64,000 bases of DNA from Bradyrhizobium sp. Ec3.3 (GCF_000472925.1 NZ_AXAS01000003.1:309340-373339); one strand, 5' to 3'; positions 33,494 to 43,818 are shown, numbered from the stretch's first letter. Numbers and translations are program-made. The notes: generated by a model from the letters alone, not told the origin.

Positions 33494-34534
33494 ATGATCT
33501 TTCGCCAACTGTTCGACAGCGTTTCGGGAACCTACAGCTATCTGCTGGCCAGCCGCGCCGGCGGCGAGGCGCTGATCCTCGATCCCGTGCTGGAGAAGGT
33601 CGACCGCTATTGCCAATTGCTGCGCGAGCTCGACCTCAAGCTGGTCAAGGCCGTCGACACCCACCTGCATGCCGACCACGTCACCGGGCTCGGCGAGCTG
33701 CGCGACCGCACCCACTGCATGACCATCATGGGCGACCAGAGCAAGGCCGACGTGGTGGCGATGCGGGTCTCCGACGGCGACAAGGTGACGATCGAGGGCC
33801 TGTCGCTCGACGTGATGTACACGCCCGGCCACACCGATGACTCCTACTCATATCTCATGGGCGATCGCGTCTTCACCGGCGACACGCTGTTGATCCGCGG
33901 CACCGGCCGCACCGACTTCCAGAACGGATCTTCGCGCGCGCAATACGACTCGATCTTCAATCACCTGTTGAAGCTGCCCGACGAGACGCTGGTCTTCCCC
34001 GCGCATGACTACAAGGGCGACACCGTCTCCACCATCGGCGAGGAGAAGCGTTACAATCCCCGTCTCCAGGTGCGCTCGGTCGACGAATATATCGAGCTGA
34101 TGGCCAACCTGAAGCTGCCCAATCCGAAGATGATGGATGTGGCGGTGCCGGCCAACATGCATGTCGGCCTGCATCAGGAGGAATTGGAGAAGGAAGGCCG
34201 CGCGCTCAGCGCCGTCGACGCGATGCGCGCACTCGGCCGGCCCGACATCCTCTTGGTCGATCTGCGCGAGAGCAATGAGCGCGCCAAGCACGGCATGCTC
34301 GAGGGCGCGCTGCATGCGCCCTATCCGTCGATCGAGGAGAGCCTGAAGCCCGGCGGCATGCTGCGCGAGGTGGCGGCCGCCACCGGCCGCCGCGTCCTGT
34401 TCTTCTGCGCCTTCGGTGAGCGCTCGGCGATGGCGGTTGCCGCCGCGAAACAGGCCGGACTCGCCAACACCGCGCATATCGCCGGCGGCATCGACGCCTG
34501 GAAGAAGGCGGGCGGGCCGGTGGTCCGGGTGTGA
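33494..34534 (+). CDS. Persulfide dioxygenase-rhodanese fusion (ETHE1-like MBL plus rhodanese)
   Basis: A 346-residue cytoplasmic fusion. Residues 1 to about 235 are a metallo-beta-lactamase-fold persulfide dioxygenase: HLHADH (H57 to H62), TPGHTDD (H113), FTGDTLL (D130) and FPAHDYKG (H171), the iron ligands and neighbours of ETHE1. Residues about 240-346 are a rhodanese domain with the active cysteine C305 in CAFGERS. It oxidises persulfides (GSSH) to sulfite, and the rhodanese may transfer sulfane sulfur to thiols. It follows the sox operon on the same strand but after a repeat and its own promoter region. ATG 33494 has a purine-rich leader; an upstream ATG at 33461 is part of a palindrome and has no ribosome site. 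Confidence 0.92.
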   Translation: MIFRQLFDSVSGTYSYLLASRAGGEALILDPVLEKVDRYCQLLRELDLKLVKAVDTHLHADHVTGLGELRDRTHCMTIMGDQSKADVVAMRVSDGDKVTIEGLSLDVMYTPGHTDDSYSYLMGDRVFTGDTLLIRGTGRTDFQNGSSRAQYDSIFNHLLKLPDETLVFPAHDYKGDTVSTIGEEKRYNPRLQVRSVDEYIELMANLKLPNPKMMDVAVPANMHVGLHQEELEKEGRALSAVDAMRALGRPDILLVDLRESNERAKHGMLEGALHAPYPSIEESLKPGGMLREVAAATGRRVLFFCAFGERSAMAVAAAKQAGLANTAHIAGGIDAWKKAGGPVVRV

Positions 34535-34549
34535 TGGCGTTTCCCCTGT

Positions 34550-34585
34550 GGTGCTTTCCGAGCACCGCTTGAGAAAGGTCAAGCG
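34550..34585 (+). terminator. Twin hairpin after the persulfide dioxygenase gene
   Basis: GGTGCT-TTCCG-AGCACC (34550-34566) is directly followed by CGCTTGA-GAAAGG-TCAAGCG (34566-34585), two stems back to back with no T run. This may be a terminator or an mRNA-stabilising structure, or a remnant of a repeat. Confidence 0.45.
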
Positions 34586-34639
34586 GATCGGAGCGGGTCC
34601 GGTTAGCATGCGTTGATGCATCACCATCCGGAGAAGGTC

Positions 34640-34795
34640 ATGGCCAAGGCCGGCAACAAGAACCCGCCGCCGAAGAAGGCAGACGACAACAAGAAAAAGC
34701 CGCAGCCGCCGCGCGACACCGACGACGATTACGAAGACGGCGACATCGCCACCCCGAAACGCGATCGTTACGGCACGGATGACGAGCCGCTGTAA
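34640..34795 (+). CDS. Small hydrophilic hypothetical protein
   Basis: A 51-residue protein with no hydrophobic segment, very rich in lysine, proline and aspartate (KNPPPKKADDNKKKPQPPRD, then DDDYEDGDIATP). It is likely disordered. The ATG at 34640 has GGAGAAGG in front and is chosen over ATG/TTG codons up to nine codons upstream. I do not recognise it. It stands alone between a twin hairpin and a long repeat, so it probably has its own promoter. Confidence 0.6.
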   Translation: MAKAGNKNPPPKKADDNKKKPQPPRDTDDDYEDGDIATPKRDRYGTDDEPL

Positions 34796-34815
34796 GGGGG
34801 CGCCCTTGCGAGACC

Positions 34816-34946
34816 CGTCATCCTGAGGTGCGAGCAGCGCAGTGCGCCTGCACTGCGCTGGGAGCCTCGAAGGATGAACGGCCCGGATGCAGCCGGGCCG
34901 TCGCCCTTCGAGGCCTGCGCTTCGCTCCGGCACCTCAGGGTGACGG
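34816..34946. repeat. GTCATCCTGAGGTGC...CACCTCAGGGTGAC palindromic repeat
   Basis: GTCATCCTGAGGTGCGAGC and GCTCCGGCACCTCAGGGTGAC form the outer arms. Inner pairs include GCAGTGCGCCTGCACTGCGC and GAGCCTCGAAGGATGAACGG with GCCCTTCGAGGCC. It covers most of the 331-base gap after the small gene. The remainder (to 35126) is the leader of the MFS gene, with no other feature seen. Confidence 0.82.
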
Positions 34947-35126
34947 TGAGAGATAGTGTCCGCTCTTGCTTCCCGTCATTGCCGCGCAGGACTAACCCGC
35001 CCTAAGGATCGAGCTGAGATACGAGAATCATCCCTCGGCACTACCTGCCATGCGCCGGCATTCATGGACAAATAACCGCTCACGCCGATAGTTAGCGCAC
35101 CGAAAAGGAAGTGAAACGGAACTGCG

Positions 35127-36335
35127 ATGGCCGACGTTCTCGCCGCACCGCAACAGGGGAAGACCGACAGCGCGCTGCGCACGCTGACGGGGATCTCGAT
35201 CGCGCATTGGGTCAGCCATTTCCATCTGCTCGTCCTGCCGATGCTGTTTCCGTTCCTCAAAACCCAGCTGGGCGTCGGCTATATCGAGCTTGGCTTTGCG
35301 CTGACCGTGTCTGCGGTTGTTTCCGGCCTGACTCAGGCGCCGACCGGCTATCTCGTCGACCATTTTGGTGCGCGAAAGATTCTGCTGATGGGCCTCGTGA
35401 TCGGCGGGCTATCTCTGGTGCTGCTCGGCCTGCACCTGAGTTACGCCTCGTTGATTACCTGCGCGGTGCTGCTCGGCCTTGCCAACAGCGTCTATCACCC
35501 GGCCGATTACGCGATCCTCGCCGAGCACATGGACGAGGCGCGGATGGGCCGCGCGTTCTCGGTTCACACCTTTGCCGGCTATCTCGGCGGCGCAGTGGCG
35601 CCGGCGATCGTTGCCGCGCTCGTCACGGTCTCGGGCGGCTTCGGCGCGCTGATCGCATCGGGCGCGATCGGCGTGCTCTGCGCGCTGCTGCTCATCGTGA
35701 TGAACATTCCTGACGCCGGCGCGCACAGGAGGAAACCCGGAAACGAAGCCGCGCCAAAACAGGCGGTCATTACGCCGACGCTGATCATGCTGACCGCGCT
35801 GTTCATGCTGCTCAGCCTGTCGGTTGCAGGCATCAGCAATTTCGGCGTGGTGGCGCTGATGAGCGGCTATGCCGCCTCCTACTCCGCCGCCAATGTCGCG
35901 CTGACGGCATTTTTGGGGGCAAGCGCCGTCGGCGTGCTCGCCGGCGGCTTCCTCGCGGACCGGACCGAGCGCCATGGCCAGCTCGCCGCCGCCTGCTTTG
36001 CCGCGAACGCGGCGATCGTGCTTCTGATTGCGCTCGTCGGACTGCCCGGCTTGCTGCTGACGGCTGCGATGACCGTTGCGGGCTTCCTGTCCGGCGTGAT
36101 CGCACCTTCGCGCGACATGCTGGTGCGCAATGCGGCGCCTGCGGGCGCCGCCGGGCGTGCCTTCGGCATCGTCTCCACCGGCTTCAATATCGGCGGCATC
36201 ATCAGCCCGCTGCTGTTCGGCTGGATCATGGACCAGAACGCGCCGCACTGGGTGTTCGGCGCGTCGGTGGTGTTCATGGTGGCCACGGTGTTCCTGTCGC
36301 TGCTGACGGAGCGGCGGGAGCAGGCTGGACGATAG
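35127..36335 (+). CDS. MFS transporter (Fsr/fosmidomycin-resistance-like)
   Basis: A 402-residue inner-membrane protein with about twelve membrane segments. The N-terminal region (ISIAHWVSHFHLLVLPMLFP) and YHPADYAILAEHMDEAR resemble the Fsr subgroup. It has the MFS motif YLVDHFGARKILLMGLVIGG and, in the second half, GGFLADRTERHG. Efflux of a small hydrophobic or phosphonate-like compound is possible, and the substrate is not known. It is convergent with the MFS gene that starts at 37756. Confidence 0.9.
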   Translation: MADVLAAPQQGKTDSALRTLTGISIAHWVSHFHLLVLPMLFPFLKTQLGVGYIELGFALTVSAVVSGLTQAPTGYLVDHFGARKILLMGLVIGGLSLVLLGLHLSYASLITCAVLLGLANSVYHPADYAILAEHMDEARMGRAFSVHTFAGYLGGAVAPAIVAALVTVSGGFGALIASGAIGVLCALLLIVMNIPDAGAHRRKPGNEAAPKQAVITPTLIMLTALFMLLSLSVAGISNFGVVALMSGYAASYSAANVALTAFLGASAVGVLAGGFLADRTERHGQLAAACFAANAAIVLLIALVGLPGLLLTAAMTVAGFLSGVIAPSRDMLVRNAAPAGAAGRAFGIVSTGFNIGGIISPLLFGWIMDQNAPHWVFGASVVFMVATVFLSLLTERREQAGR

Positions 36336-36364
36336 CTCCGCCAGCAACGCAACTCCACTCGGTG

Positions 36365-36401
36365 TCGTCCCGGGGCGCGCACAGCGCGAGCTTGGGACGA
36401 C
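36365..36401. repeat. Short GTCGTCCCGGGG...GGGACGAC palindrome
   Basis: GTCGTCCCGGGGCGCGCACA and GCGAGCTTGGGACGAC form a 37-base imperfect hairpin between the convergent MFS genes, possibly a bidirectional terminator. A relative is at 42547. Confidence 0.7.
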
Positions 36402-36424
36402 AGCTTGAATTTTGGTCCGACCAA

Positions 36425-37756
36425 CTACGTCGGCGACACCACGCCCTTCAGCGCGCCGGGCTGCGCGGCGGCGCCGCGGGTCAGCCTCGACTTCTCCGTG
36501 TTCGGCCAGAGCAGCAGCAGGCCGAGCACGCCGGAGCCGATCATGACCACCGCGTTGATGGTGTAGCCGGTCAGGTAGCCGTCGACCGTTGAGCCGGCGC
36601 GCTGGATCACGCTGCCCATCACGGCCGGGGCGATGATGCCGGCGAGCGTGTAGAGCGCGCCGTAGATCGCGATGACGGCACCGCGCTGCGAGGCCGGGGT
36701 AAACTCGCCGAGCATTGGCGGGCAGACGACGTAGATCGCCCCGCACAGGCCCGAGCCGACCACGAGCAGCGCGATCTGCAAGCCCGCACCCTGCACGTGC
36801 GGCATCGCCGCGATGATGAGACCGCCGAGCACCAGCGGGACCGAGCCGAGAACGCCGCGCGCAACGCGCGTGGTCGCGCCACGTGCCATCATCATCTGCG
36901 AGATCCACCCCGTGAGGATGACGATCGTGGCGCCAAATACCCAGGGCAAGATCGAAATGAAGCCCGCATCGGTTTGCGAGAAGCCAAACCCCTTGACGAT
37001 GAAGGACGTGAACCAGGTGAGCCCGAGCGACAGCGCCCAATAGGCGCCGAAGGTCGCCGCCACGCAGCCGATGAAGGTGCGCGAGGTGAGAAGCTGGAAA
37101 TAGGGAATCTTCGGCTCGGTGGCCGCCAGGAGCTGCGTGTCCTCCAGCGGTCCCTCCTTGCCGAGCGCGAGCCAGGCCGCGACCCAGATCAGGCCGACGA
37201 TGCCGAGCGCGCCGAAGGCGTAGTGCCAGGAATGATTGACGATCACCCAGTTCAGCGCCGGCACCGCGAGAATGACGCCGAAGGCCGAGCCCTGCGACAG
37301 GATCGCGGTCGGCAGCGTGCGCTTCTCGTCCGGAAACCATTTGTAGATCGCATGTGCGGCGACCGAGAAGCCCGGCCCCTCGCCCGCGCCGAGCACGATA
37401 CGGCAGATCAGGAGCGTGGTGAAGCTGACGGTGCCCACCATCGGAAACTGCGCCAACGACCAGATCACTGCGAGCGTCAGCAGCACCCAGCGCGTCGGCA
37501 CCTTGTTGACGATGAAGCCGACTACGATGGTCGAGATCGAGAACAGGAAGAAGAAGGATGAGCCGAGCAGGCCGAACTGCTCCGGCTCGAGCTTCAGGTC
37601 GGTCATGATCGGCACGCCGGCGAGACCCACGACGATCTTGTCGGCGAAATTCACCACCATGAAGAGAAACAGGAGAAAGGTGACGGTCCAGGCGCCCTTT
37701 GGCGTTGCCTCAGCTGTCGTACTGCCCGCCGTTTTGGGCGTTCCCTGAGCGCTCAT
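36425..37756 (-). CDS. MFS transporter (anion:cation symporter-like)
   Basis: A 443-residue inner-membrane protein with twelve membrane segments in two bundles. Distinctive stretches are VNFADKIVVGLAGVPIMTDL, the loop motif KVPTRWVLLTLAVIWSL, and VLGAGEGPGFSVAAHAIYKWFPDEKRT, a pattern of the ACS family that carries organic anions such as phthalate, tartrate or glucarate. The second half contains GARGATTRVARGVLGS-like loops. The substrate is inferred only at family level. It is divergent from the Att-like ABC operon. Confidence 0.9.
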   Translation of the reverse strand: MSAQGTPKTAGSTTAEATPKGAWTVTFLLFLFMVVNFADKIVVGLAGVPIMTDLKLEPEQFGLLGSSFFFLFSISTIVVGFIVNKVPTRWVLLTLAVIWSLAQFPMVGTVSFTTLLICRIVLGAGEGPGFSVAAHAIYKWFPDEKRTLPTAILSQGSAFGVILAVPALNWVIVNHSWHYAFGALGIVGLIWVAAWLALGKEGPLEDTQLLAATEPKIPYFQLLTSRTFIGCVAATFGAYWALSLGLTWFTSFIVKGFGFSQTDAGFISILPWVFGATIVILTGWISQMMMARGATTRVARGVLGSVPLVLGGLIIAAMPHVQGAGLQIALLVVGSGLCGAIYVVCPPMLGEFTPASQRGAVIAIYGALYTLAGIIAPAVMGSVIQRAGSTVDGYLTGYTINAVVMIGSGVLGLLLLWPNTEKSRLTRGAAAQPGALKGVVSPT

Positions 37757-37915
37757 CTCTCTCCCCGATTTTTCGCTTTCGGCACTCTTGATTTGTGCCG
37801 TCTTGTTTGGCGGTCTTGCGAGCTAACAACGGCTTGAACGGCAACGCAACCCCGGCATTTTCGCATCAACTGTGCTACGCAACATCCCAGTTAATTCCGT
37901 GCGGCGCCATTCATC

Positions 37916-38565
<650 letters not shown>

Positions 38566-38569
<4 letters not shown>

Positions 38570-41028
38570 GGCGCGCGCTCTGGATCCTGGCCGTGCTGCT
38601 GAGCCACTGGCGGCGGCATCCGATGCAGCTCGCGACGCTGCTGATCGGCTTGATCGCGGCGACCGCGCTGTGGAGCGGTGTGCAGGCGATCAACCAGCAG
38701 GCGCGCAACGCCTATGACCGTGCGGCGGCGACGTTCGGCGGCGTGCGCACGGCGATGCTGGTTGCGCCCGATGCCGCGACGTTCTCGCAGGACCTGTTCG
38801 TCGCGCTCAGCCGCGCCGGCTGGCCAGTCTCGCCGGTCGTGGAGGGCCGCGTCCAGATCAACGGACGCTCGTTCCGCCTGCTCGGCATCGAGCCGGTGAC
38901 GCTGCCGGCCGAGGTCGGCAACGCGCCGCGGCTCGGTGCGTCGGACTTGCGCGCTTTCGTCGCCCCACCCGGCCAAACGCTCGTCGCGCCGGAGACGCTC
39001 GCCGATCTCGACGCGGCGGAGGGCGCGGCGCCGCTGATCAGCAGCGGCGCAATACTGCCGCCACTGCATGCGCAGCCGCAGCTCGTGCCCGACGTGCTGG
39101 TGGTCGATATCGGCTTCGCGCAGCGGCTGCTTGGCAAGCAAGGCCAGCTCTCGCGGCTGCTGATCGGCAAGGCCAAGGGCAAACCTGCGCCGCTTGCGAG
39201 CGTGGTCGGTGACCGCTTGCAGCGGGTCGAACCGAACGCGGAGACCGAGCTCGAACGCCTCACCGACAGCTTTCATCTCAATCTCACCGCCTTTGGCCTG
39301 CTCTCGTTCTTCGTCGGGCTCTTCATCGTCAATTCGGCCGTCGGCCTTGCCTTCGAGCAGCGGCTGCCGATGCTGCGCACGTTGCGTGCCTGCGGCGCTT
39401 CCGCACGCATGCTCAACAGCGTGCTGGTGCTCGAGCTAGTGGTGCTGGCGCTCGCCGCGGGACTCGTGGGACTGGTGTGCGGCTATGTCATCGCGGCCGC
39501 GCTGCTGCCGGATGTCGTGGCATCGCTGCGCGGGCTCTATGGCGCGCAGATCCCGGGCCAACTATCGCTGCGCGGCGAATGGTGGCTAGCCGGCATCGGC
39601 ATCAGCATCGCCGGCGCGCTGATCGCGGCGGCAATGAGCCTGATCAAGGCGATGCGTCTGCCTTTGCTTGCGACCGCGCAACCACAGGCCTGGCAACAGG
39701 CGCAGCGGCGCTGGCTGATCCTGCAAAGCGCGGCTGCGCTCGCCGTGTTTGCGGTCGCACTGCTGTTGCTGCGCTATGGCGATTCGTTGATCGCTGGCTT
39801 TGGCGTGCTCGCCGCGCTGATGCTGGGCGCGGCGCTGATCCTCCCAGCGCTGCTGGAGATCATCCTCTCGATCGGCCAGCGCCGCGCGCGCCGTCCGCTT
39901 GCGCTGTGGTTCTGGGCCGACAGCCGGCAGCAACTCTCCGGATTGTCGCTGGCGCTGATGGCGCTGCTGCTCGCGCTCGCCGTCAATGTCGGCGTCTCCA
40001 CCATGGTGGAAACGTTCAGCCGCACCTTCATCAGCTGGCTGAACGGGCGGCTCGCCGCCGACGTCTATATCAGCGCGCCCGATAATGCGAAGGCGGTTGC
40101 GATCCGGAGCTGGCTGCGCGAGCGCAGCGAGGTACAGGCGATTTTGAGCGGCGGGCGGGCGGAGACGCAACTGGAGGGACAACCCGTGGAGCTGCTCGGC
40201 CTGCCCGACCACGCGCTCTATCGCGAGCGCTGGCCGCTGCTTGAAGCCGCGCCGCGCGCCTGGGCGCAGCTCGTGCCGGGTGATGCCGCCTTCGTCAGCG
40301 AGCAATTGAGCCGGCGGTTGAACCTGCGCGTCGGCGACGTCATCGAGATCCCCGCGCCGGGCGGCAGCTGGGTGCTCGACATCGCCGGCATCTATGCCGA
40401 TTACGGCAATCCCAAGGGACAGCTCGCCGTGAATGTCGCAGCGCTGATCCGGCGCTTTCCGCAGACGCCGCAGACGCGGATCGGACTCATCGTTCCCCGA
40501 GACAAGATTCCCGGCCTGATCACGGCGTTGCAGAGGCAGTTTGCCCTCGACGACCGCAGCGTCGCCGACCAGGCAACGGTGAAGGCGGAATCGATCCGTA
40601 TCTTCAACCGCACTTTCGCGGTGACGGGAGCACTGAACGCCTTCACCCTCGGCGTCGCCGGCATCGCGCTGCTGACCAGCCTGCTGACGCTTGCCAATTC
40701 CCGCCTGCCGCAGCTCGCGCCGCTCTGGGCGATCGGCCTCACGCGGTCGCGCCTTGCTGCGATCGAACTGACCAAGACGCTGGCGGTCGCGCTGTTCACG
40801 GCGCTGCTGGCATTACCGCTGGGACTCATCGTGGCCTGGTGCCTGATCGCTATCGTCAACGTGAAAGCGTTCGGCTGGCGCCTGCCGTTCCACGTGTTTC
40901 CGCTGCAACTGGTCGAGCTGGTCGCGGTGGCGCTGCTCGCCTCGCTGCTGGCCGCCTTGCTGCCGGTGGCGCGGCTCGCGCGGATGCAGCCGGCAAATTT
41001 GGTGAAGGTGTTCGCCAATGAGCGCTGA
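38566..41028 (+). CDS. FtsX/LolC-like ABC permease, large two-module type (AttFG-like)
   Basis: An 820-residue inner-membrane protein. An N-terminal membrane segment (MQLATLLIGLIAATALWSGV) precedes a periplasmic domain (about residues 50-240), a three-segment FtsX core (FGLLSFFVGLFIVNSAVGLA onward) and then further membrane segments. A second periplasmic domain (about 490-680) and a second FtsX core follow (LNAFTLGVAGIALLTSLLT to VARLARMQPANLVKVFANE). It therefore contains two MacB-like halves in one chain. Such permeases move lipids or lipoproteins outward. The 3' end overlaps the lipocalin-like gene by 11 bases. Confidence 0.9.
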
Positions 41029-42100
41029 CAGACTATCGCGCCGCGCATTTGCCGGTGGCCTTGCCGCGCTGACGTTTTCGCGCTGCGCGTTCGCACAAGG
41101 CTATGCCGGCCTCGGCGAGACCGCGGACGGCTTTGCACAGGTGACGCCTGGAAAGGCGTTTTCGTTCCCCGCCGACCACGGGCCGCATCCGGATTTCCGT
41201 ATCGAGTGGTGGTACCTCACGGCGAATCTGATCGATGCCAGTGGCGCGGCTTGTGGCCTGCAATGGACGCTGTTTCGCCAGGCCACTGAGGCCGGGCCGC
41301 AGCGCGAGGGGTGGGCCAATCAGCAGCTCTGGATGGGACACGCCGCAGTGACCCGCGCCGACACCCACCGCTTCAACGAGCTGTTCGCCCGCGGCGGCGT
41401 CGGGCAGGCAGGCGTGGACGCAAAGCCGTTCGCGGCCTGGATCAACGACTGGGAGATGAAGGGCGCTGAGGGCACCGATGATCGCGTGCTGTCGCCGCTG
41501 ACGCTGAAGGCGTCAGGCACCGATTTCAGCTATGCGCTGACGCTTCAAGCCGATCGTCCGGTGGTGCTGCAAGGCGATGCCGGCTTCAGCCGCAAATCCG
41601 AGCGCGGCCAGGCGTCGTATTACTACAGCCAGCCGTTTTTCCGGGCGCGCGGCAGTCTCGTCATCGACGACAAGCCGATCGACGTGTCGGGCCAGGCGTG
41701 GATGGACCGCGAATGGAGCAGCCAGCCGCTCGACCCCGACCAGACCGGCTGGGACTGGCTCTCGCTGCATCTCTCATCGGGCGACAAGCTGATGCTTTAC
41801 CGGCTGCGGCAGAAGGACGGCAAGGACGATCCGTTCGGCAACTGGATATCGCCCGACGGCCGCACTCAGCAGATCTTTGCCGCCGACATCCAGATGACAC
41901 CGAAAGGATGGGCGGAGGTCGCGGGGCGCAAACTGCCGGTGGAATGGCAGATCGCGATCCCCTCGCGGTCGTTCACGATTACCTGCAAGCCGCTCAATCC
42001 CACCGCCTGGATGGGCACCGGCTTTTCCTATTGGGAGGGCCCGATCAGCTTCTCCGGCAGCCATGACGGCGTTGGCTATCTCGAGCTAACAGGCTATTGA
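41018..42100 (+). CDS. AttH/CrtC-like lipocalin-fold protein
   Basis: A 360-residue exported protein with a signal that resembles a twin-arginine signal (SRRAFAGGLAALTFSRCAFA). The conserved FPADHGPHPDFRIEWWYLTANL and AWMDREWSSQPLDPDQTGWDW stretches are those of the AttH/carotenoid-hydratase-like family, which has two lipocalin-like barrels. Similar genes lie next to LolD/LolC-like transporter genes as in the attEFGH set of Agrobacterium. It probably binds or modifies a lipid-like molecule at the cell envelope. Whether it is an enzyme or a carrier cannot be judged. Confidence 0.86.
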   Translation: MSADRLSRRAFAGGLAALTFSRCAFAQGYAGLGETADGFAQVTPGKAFSFPADHGPHPDFRIEWWYLTANLIDASGAACGLQWTLFRQATEAGPQREGWANQQLWMGHAAVTRADTHRFNELFARGGVGQAGVDAKPFAAWINDWEMKGAEGTDDRVLSPLTLKASGTDFSYALTLQADRPVVLQGDAGFSRKSERGQASYYYSQPFFRARGSLVIDDKPIDVSGQAWMDREWSSQPLDPDQTGWDWLSLHLSSGDKLMLYRLRQKDGKDDPFGNWISPDGRTQQIFAADIQMTPKGWAEVAGRKLPVEWQIAIPSRSFTITCKPLNPTAWMGTGFSYWEGPISFSGSHDGVGYLELTGY

Positions 42101-42128
42101 GCGCCGGCGACTTCAAGGGGACCTTGTA

Positions 42129-42518
42129 ATGTATCATCTCACCGCGCTCGTCACGCTGCTGGCCGTGGCGTTCTGCTTCTTCACAGGCGTCAATGTCGCG
42201 CGGTCGCGCGCGAAGACCGGCGTCAAGGTGCCGGCGATGTCGGGGCATCCCGACTTCGAGCGCGCCTTCCGCATCCAGATGAACACGCTGGAATGGATGC
42301 CGATCTTTCTGCCGTCGCTCTGGCTGTTCGCGATCTATGTCAGTGACGCCATCGCGGCCGCAATCGGCGCAGTCTGGATCATCGGCCGCATCGTCTACTT
42401 CATCGGCTACTCGAAGGAAGCCGCCAAACGTGGCCCCGGCTTCGCCATCCAGGCCTTCGCCAGCATCGTGCTGTGGGTGGGCGCGCTGGTCGCGGTGGTT
42501 TGGCGGCTGGGGCATTGA
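42129..42518 (+). CDS. MAPEG family membrane protein
   Basis: A 129-residue integral membrane protein with four hydrophobic segments and the family pattern FERAFRIQMNTLEWMPIFLP, followed by VYFIGYSKEAAKRGPGF. This is the class of membrane-bound glutathione transferases. AGGGGA stands before the ATG. It follows the Att-like operon after 28 bases and is possibly co-transcribed. The substrate is unknown. Confidence 0.9.
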   Translation: MYHLTALVTLLAVAFCFFTGVNVARSRAKTGVKVPAMSGHPDFERAFRIQMNTLEWMPIFLPSLWLFAIYVSDAIAAAIGAVWIIGRIVYFIGYSKEAAKRGPGFAIQAFASIVLWVGALVAVVWRLGH

Positions 42519-42546
42519 AGGAGAGCGGCGGCAACGATCACAGCCG

Positions 42547-42592
42547 TCGTCCCGGACAAGCGCAGCGAAGCGGAGCGCCGATCCGGGACGAC
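42547..42592. repeat. GTCGTCCCGGAC...GTCCGGGACGAC-type palindrome
   Basis: CGTCGTCCCGGACAAGCGCA and CGCCGATCCGGGACGAC are the arms, joined by GCGAAGCGGAG. It lies between the convergent MAPEG and binding-protein genes and may terminate both. Confidence 0.7.
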
Positions 42593-42618
42593 ACCAGGAA
42601 TGCGGCGCTGGCGCTGCC

Positions 42619-43818
42619 TCACTTCGTCAGCGGGCAGCCGCTCTCCTTGACGGTGAAGAAGGCCTTGTCGCCGGGGACGGTTGCGAGCAGCTTGTAGTAG
42701 TCAAAGGGCCGCTTCGATTCCGAGGGCTTCTTGACCTCGAACAGGTACATATCGTGGACCATGCGGCCGTTCTCCAAGACCTTGCCTTGCGCGAAGGCAT
42801 CGTCGACCGGAAGCTCCTTCAGCTTCTTGGCGACCGCGTCGGGATCCTTGGTGCCGGCGGCCTTGACCGCCTTCAGATAGCTCAGCGTCGCCGAATAGGT
42901 GCCGGCGTGGATCATGCTCGGCATCCGCCCGGTGCGCTTGAAGAAGCGTTCGCCGAGATCGCGCGTCTTGTCGTTGAGATCCCAGTAATAGCCTTCCGTG
43001 AGCACGAGGCCTTGCGCGGCCTGCAAGCCGAGGCCGTTGACCTCGGCGAGCGTCATCAAGAGGCCGGCGAGCTTCTGGCCGCCGGTGACGATGCCGAACT
43101 CGGCGGCCTGCTTGATCGAGTTGCTTGTGTCGAGGCCCGCATTTGCAAGGCCGACGATCTTGGCCTTGGAGCTCTGCGCCTGGAGCAGGAAGGAGGAGAA
43201 GTCCGACGAGTTGAGGGGCACGCGGACCGAGCCGACCACCTTGCCGCCATTGGCAGTGACGATCTCGCTGGTGTCCTTTTCCAGCGCATAGCCGAAGGCA
43301 TAGTCGGCGGTGAGGAAGAACCAGGTATCGCCGCCGGCCTTGGTCAGCGCGCCGCCGGTGCCGACCGCGAGCGCGCGGGTGTCATAGGCCCAGTGGAAGC
43401 CATAGGGCTGGCAGGCATCGCCGGTGAGGCGCGACGTCGCAGCACCCACGACGATGTCGATCTTCTTCTTTTCCTTGGAGAGCTCATGGATCGCGAGCGC
43501 GACCGAGGAGGTCGTCAGCTCCGTGACCATGTCGACGTTTTCGACGTCGTACCAGCGCCGCGCGATGGAGGTGGCGAGATCCGGCTTGTTCTGGTGATCG
43601 GCGGTAACGAGTTCGATCTTGTGCCCCAGCACCTCGCCGCCAAAATCCTCGATCGCCATTTTTGCGGCTTCGACCGACCATTTGCCGCCGTAATCGGCGT
43701 AAACGCCGGACTGGTCGTTGAGGATGCCGATCTTGACGCCTTGATTGGCGTTTTGCGCGGTCGCCGGCGCCGCCAGCAACACGGACACGGCAGCGGCGGC
43801 CAAAAGTGCTGATTTCAT
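42619..43818 (-). CDS. Branched-chain amino acid-type ABC substrate-binding protein, orphan
   Basis: A 399-residue exported protein of the Leu/Ile/Val-binding (SBP type 1, HAAT) family. The signal is LAAAAVSVLLAAPATAQ. The mature part begins VKIGILNDQSGVYADYGGKW, with VELVTADHQNKPDLA-type beta-alpha units and FLTADYAFGYALEKD. GGGAG precedes the ATG. No livHMGF permease or ATPase genes are adjacent, so it serves a transporter located elsewhere. Many Bradyrhizobium binding proteins of this family take aromatic acids or other acids and not branched-chain amino acids, so the ligand is open. Confidence 0.92.
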   Translation of the reverse strand: MKSALLAAAAVSVLLAAPATAQNANQGVKIGILNDQSGVYADYGGKWSVEAAKMAIEDFGGEVLGHKIELVTADHQNKPDLATSIARRWYDVENVDMVTELTTSSVALAIHELSKEKKKIDIVVGAATSRLTGDACQPYGFHWAYDTRALAVGTGGALTKAGGDTWFFLTADYAFGYALEKDTSEIVTANGGKVVGSVRVPLNSSDFSSFLLQAQSSKAKIVGLANAGLDTSNSIKQAAEFGIVTGGQKLAGLLMTLAEVNGLGLQAAQGLVLTEGYYWDLNDKTRDLGERFFKRTGRMPSMIHAGTYSATLSYLKAVKAAGTKDPDAVAKKLKELPVDDAFAQGKVLENGRMVHDMYLFEVKKPSESKRPFDYYKLLATVPGDKAFFTVKESGCPLTK

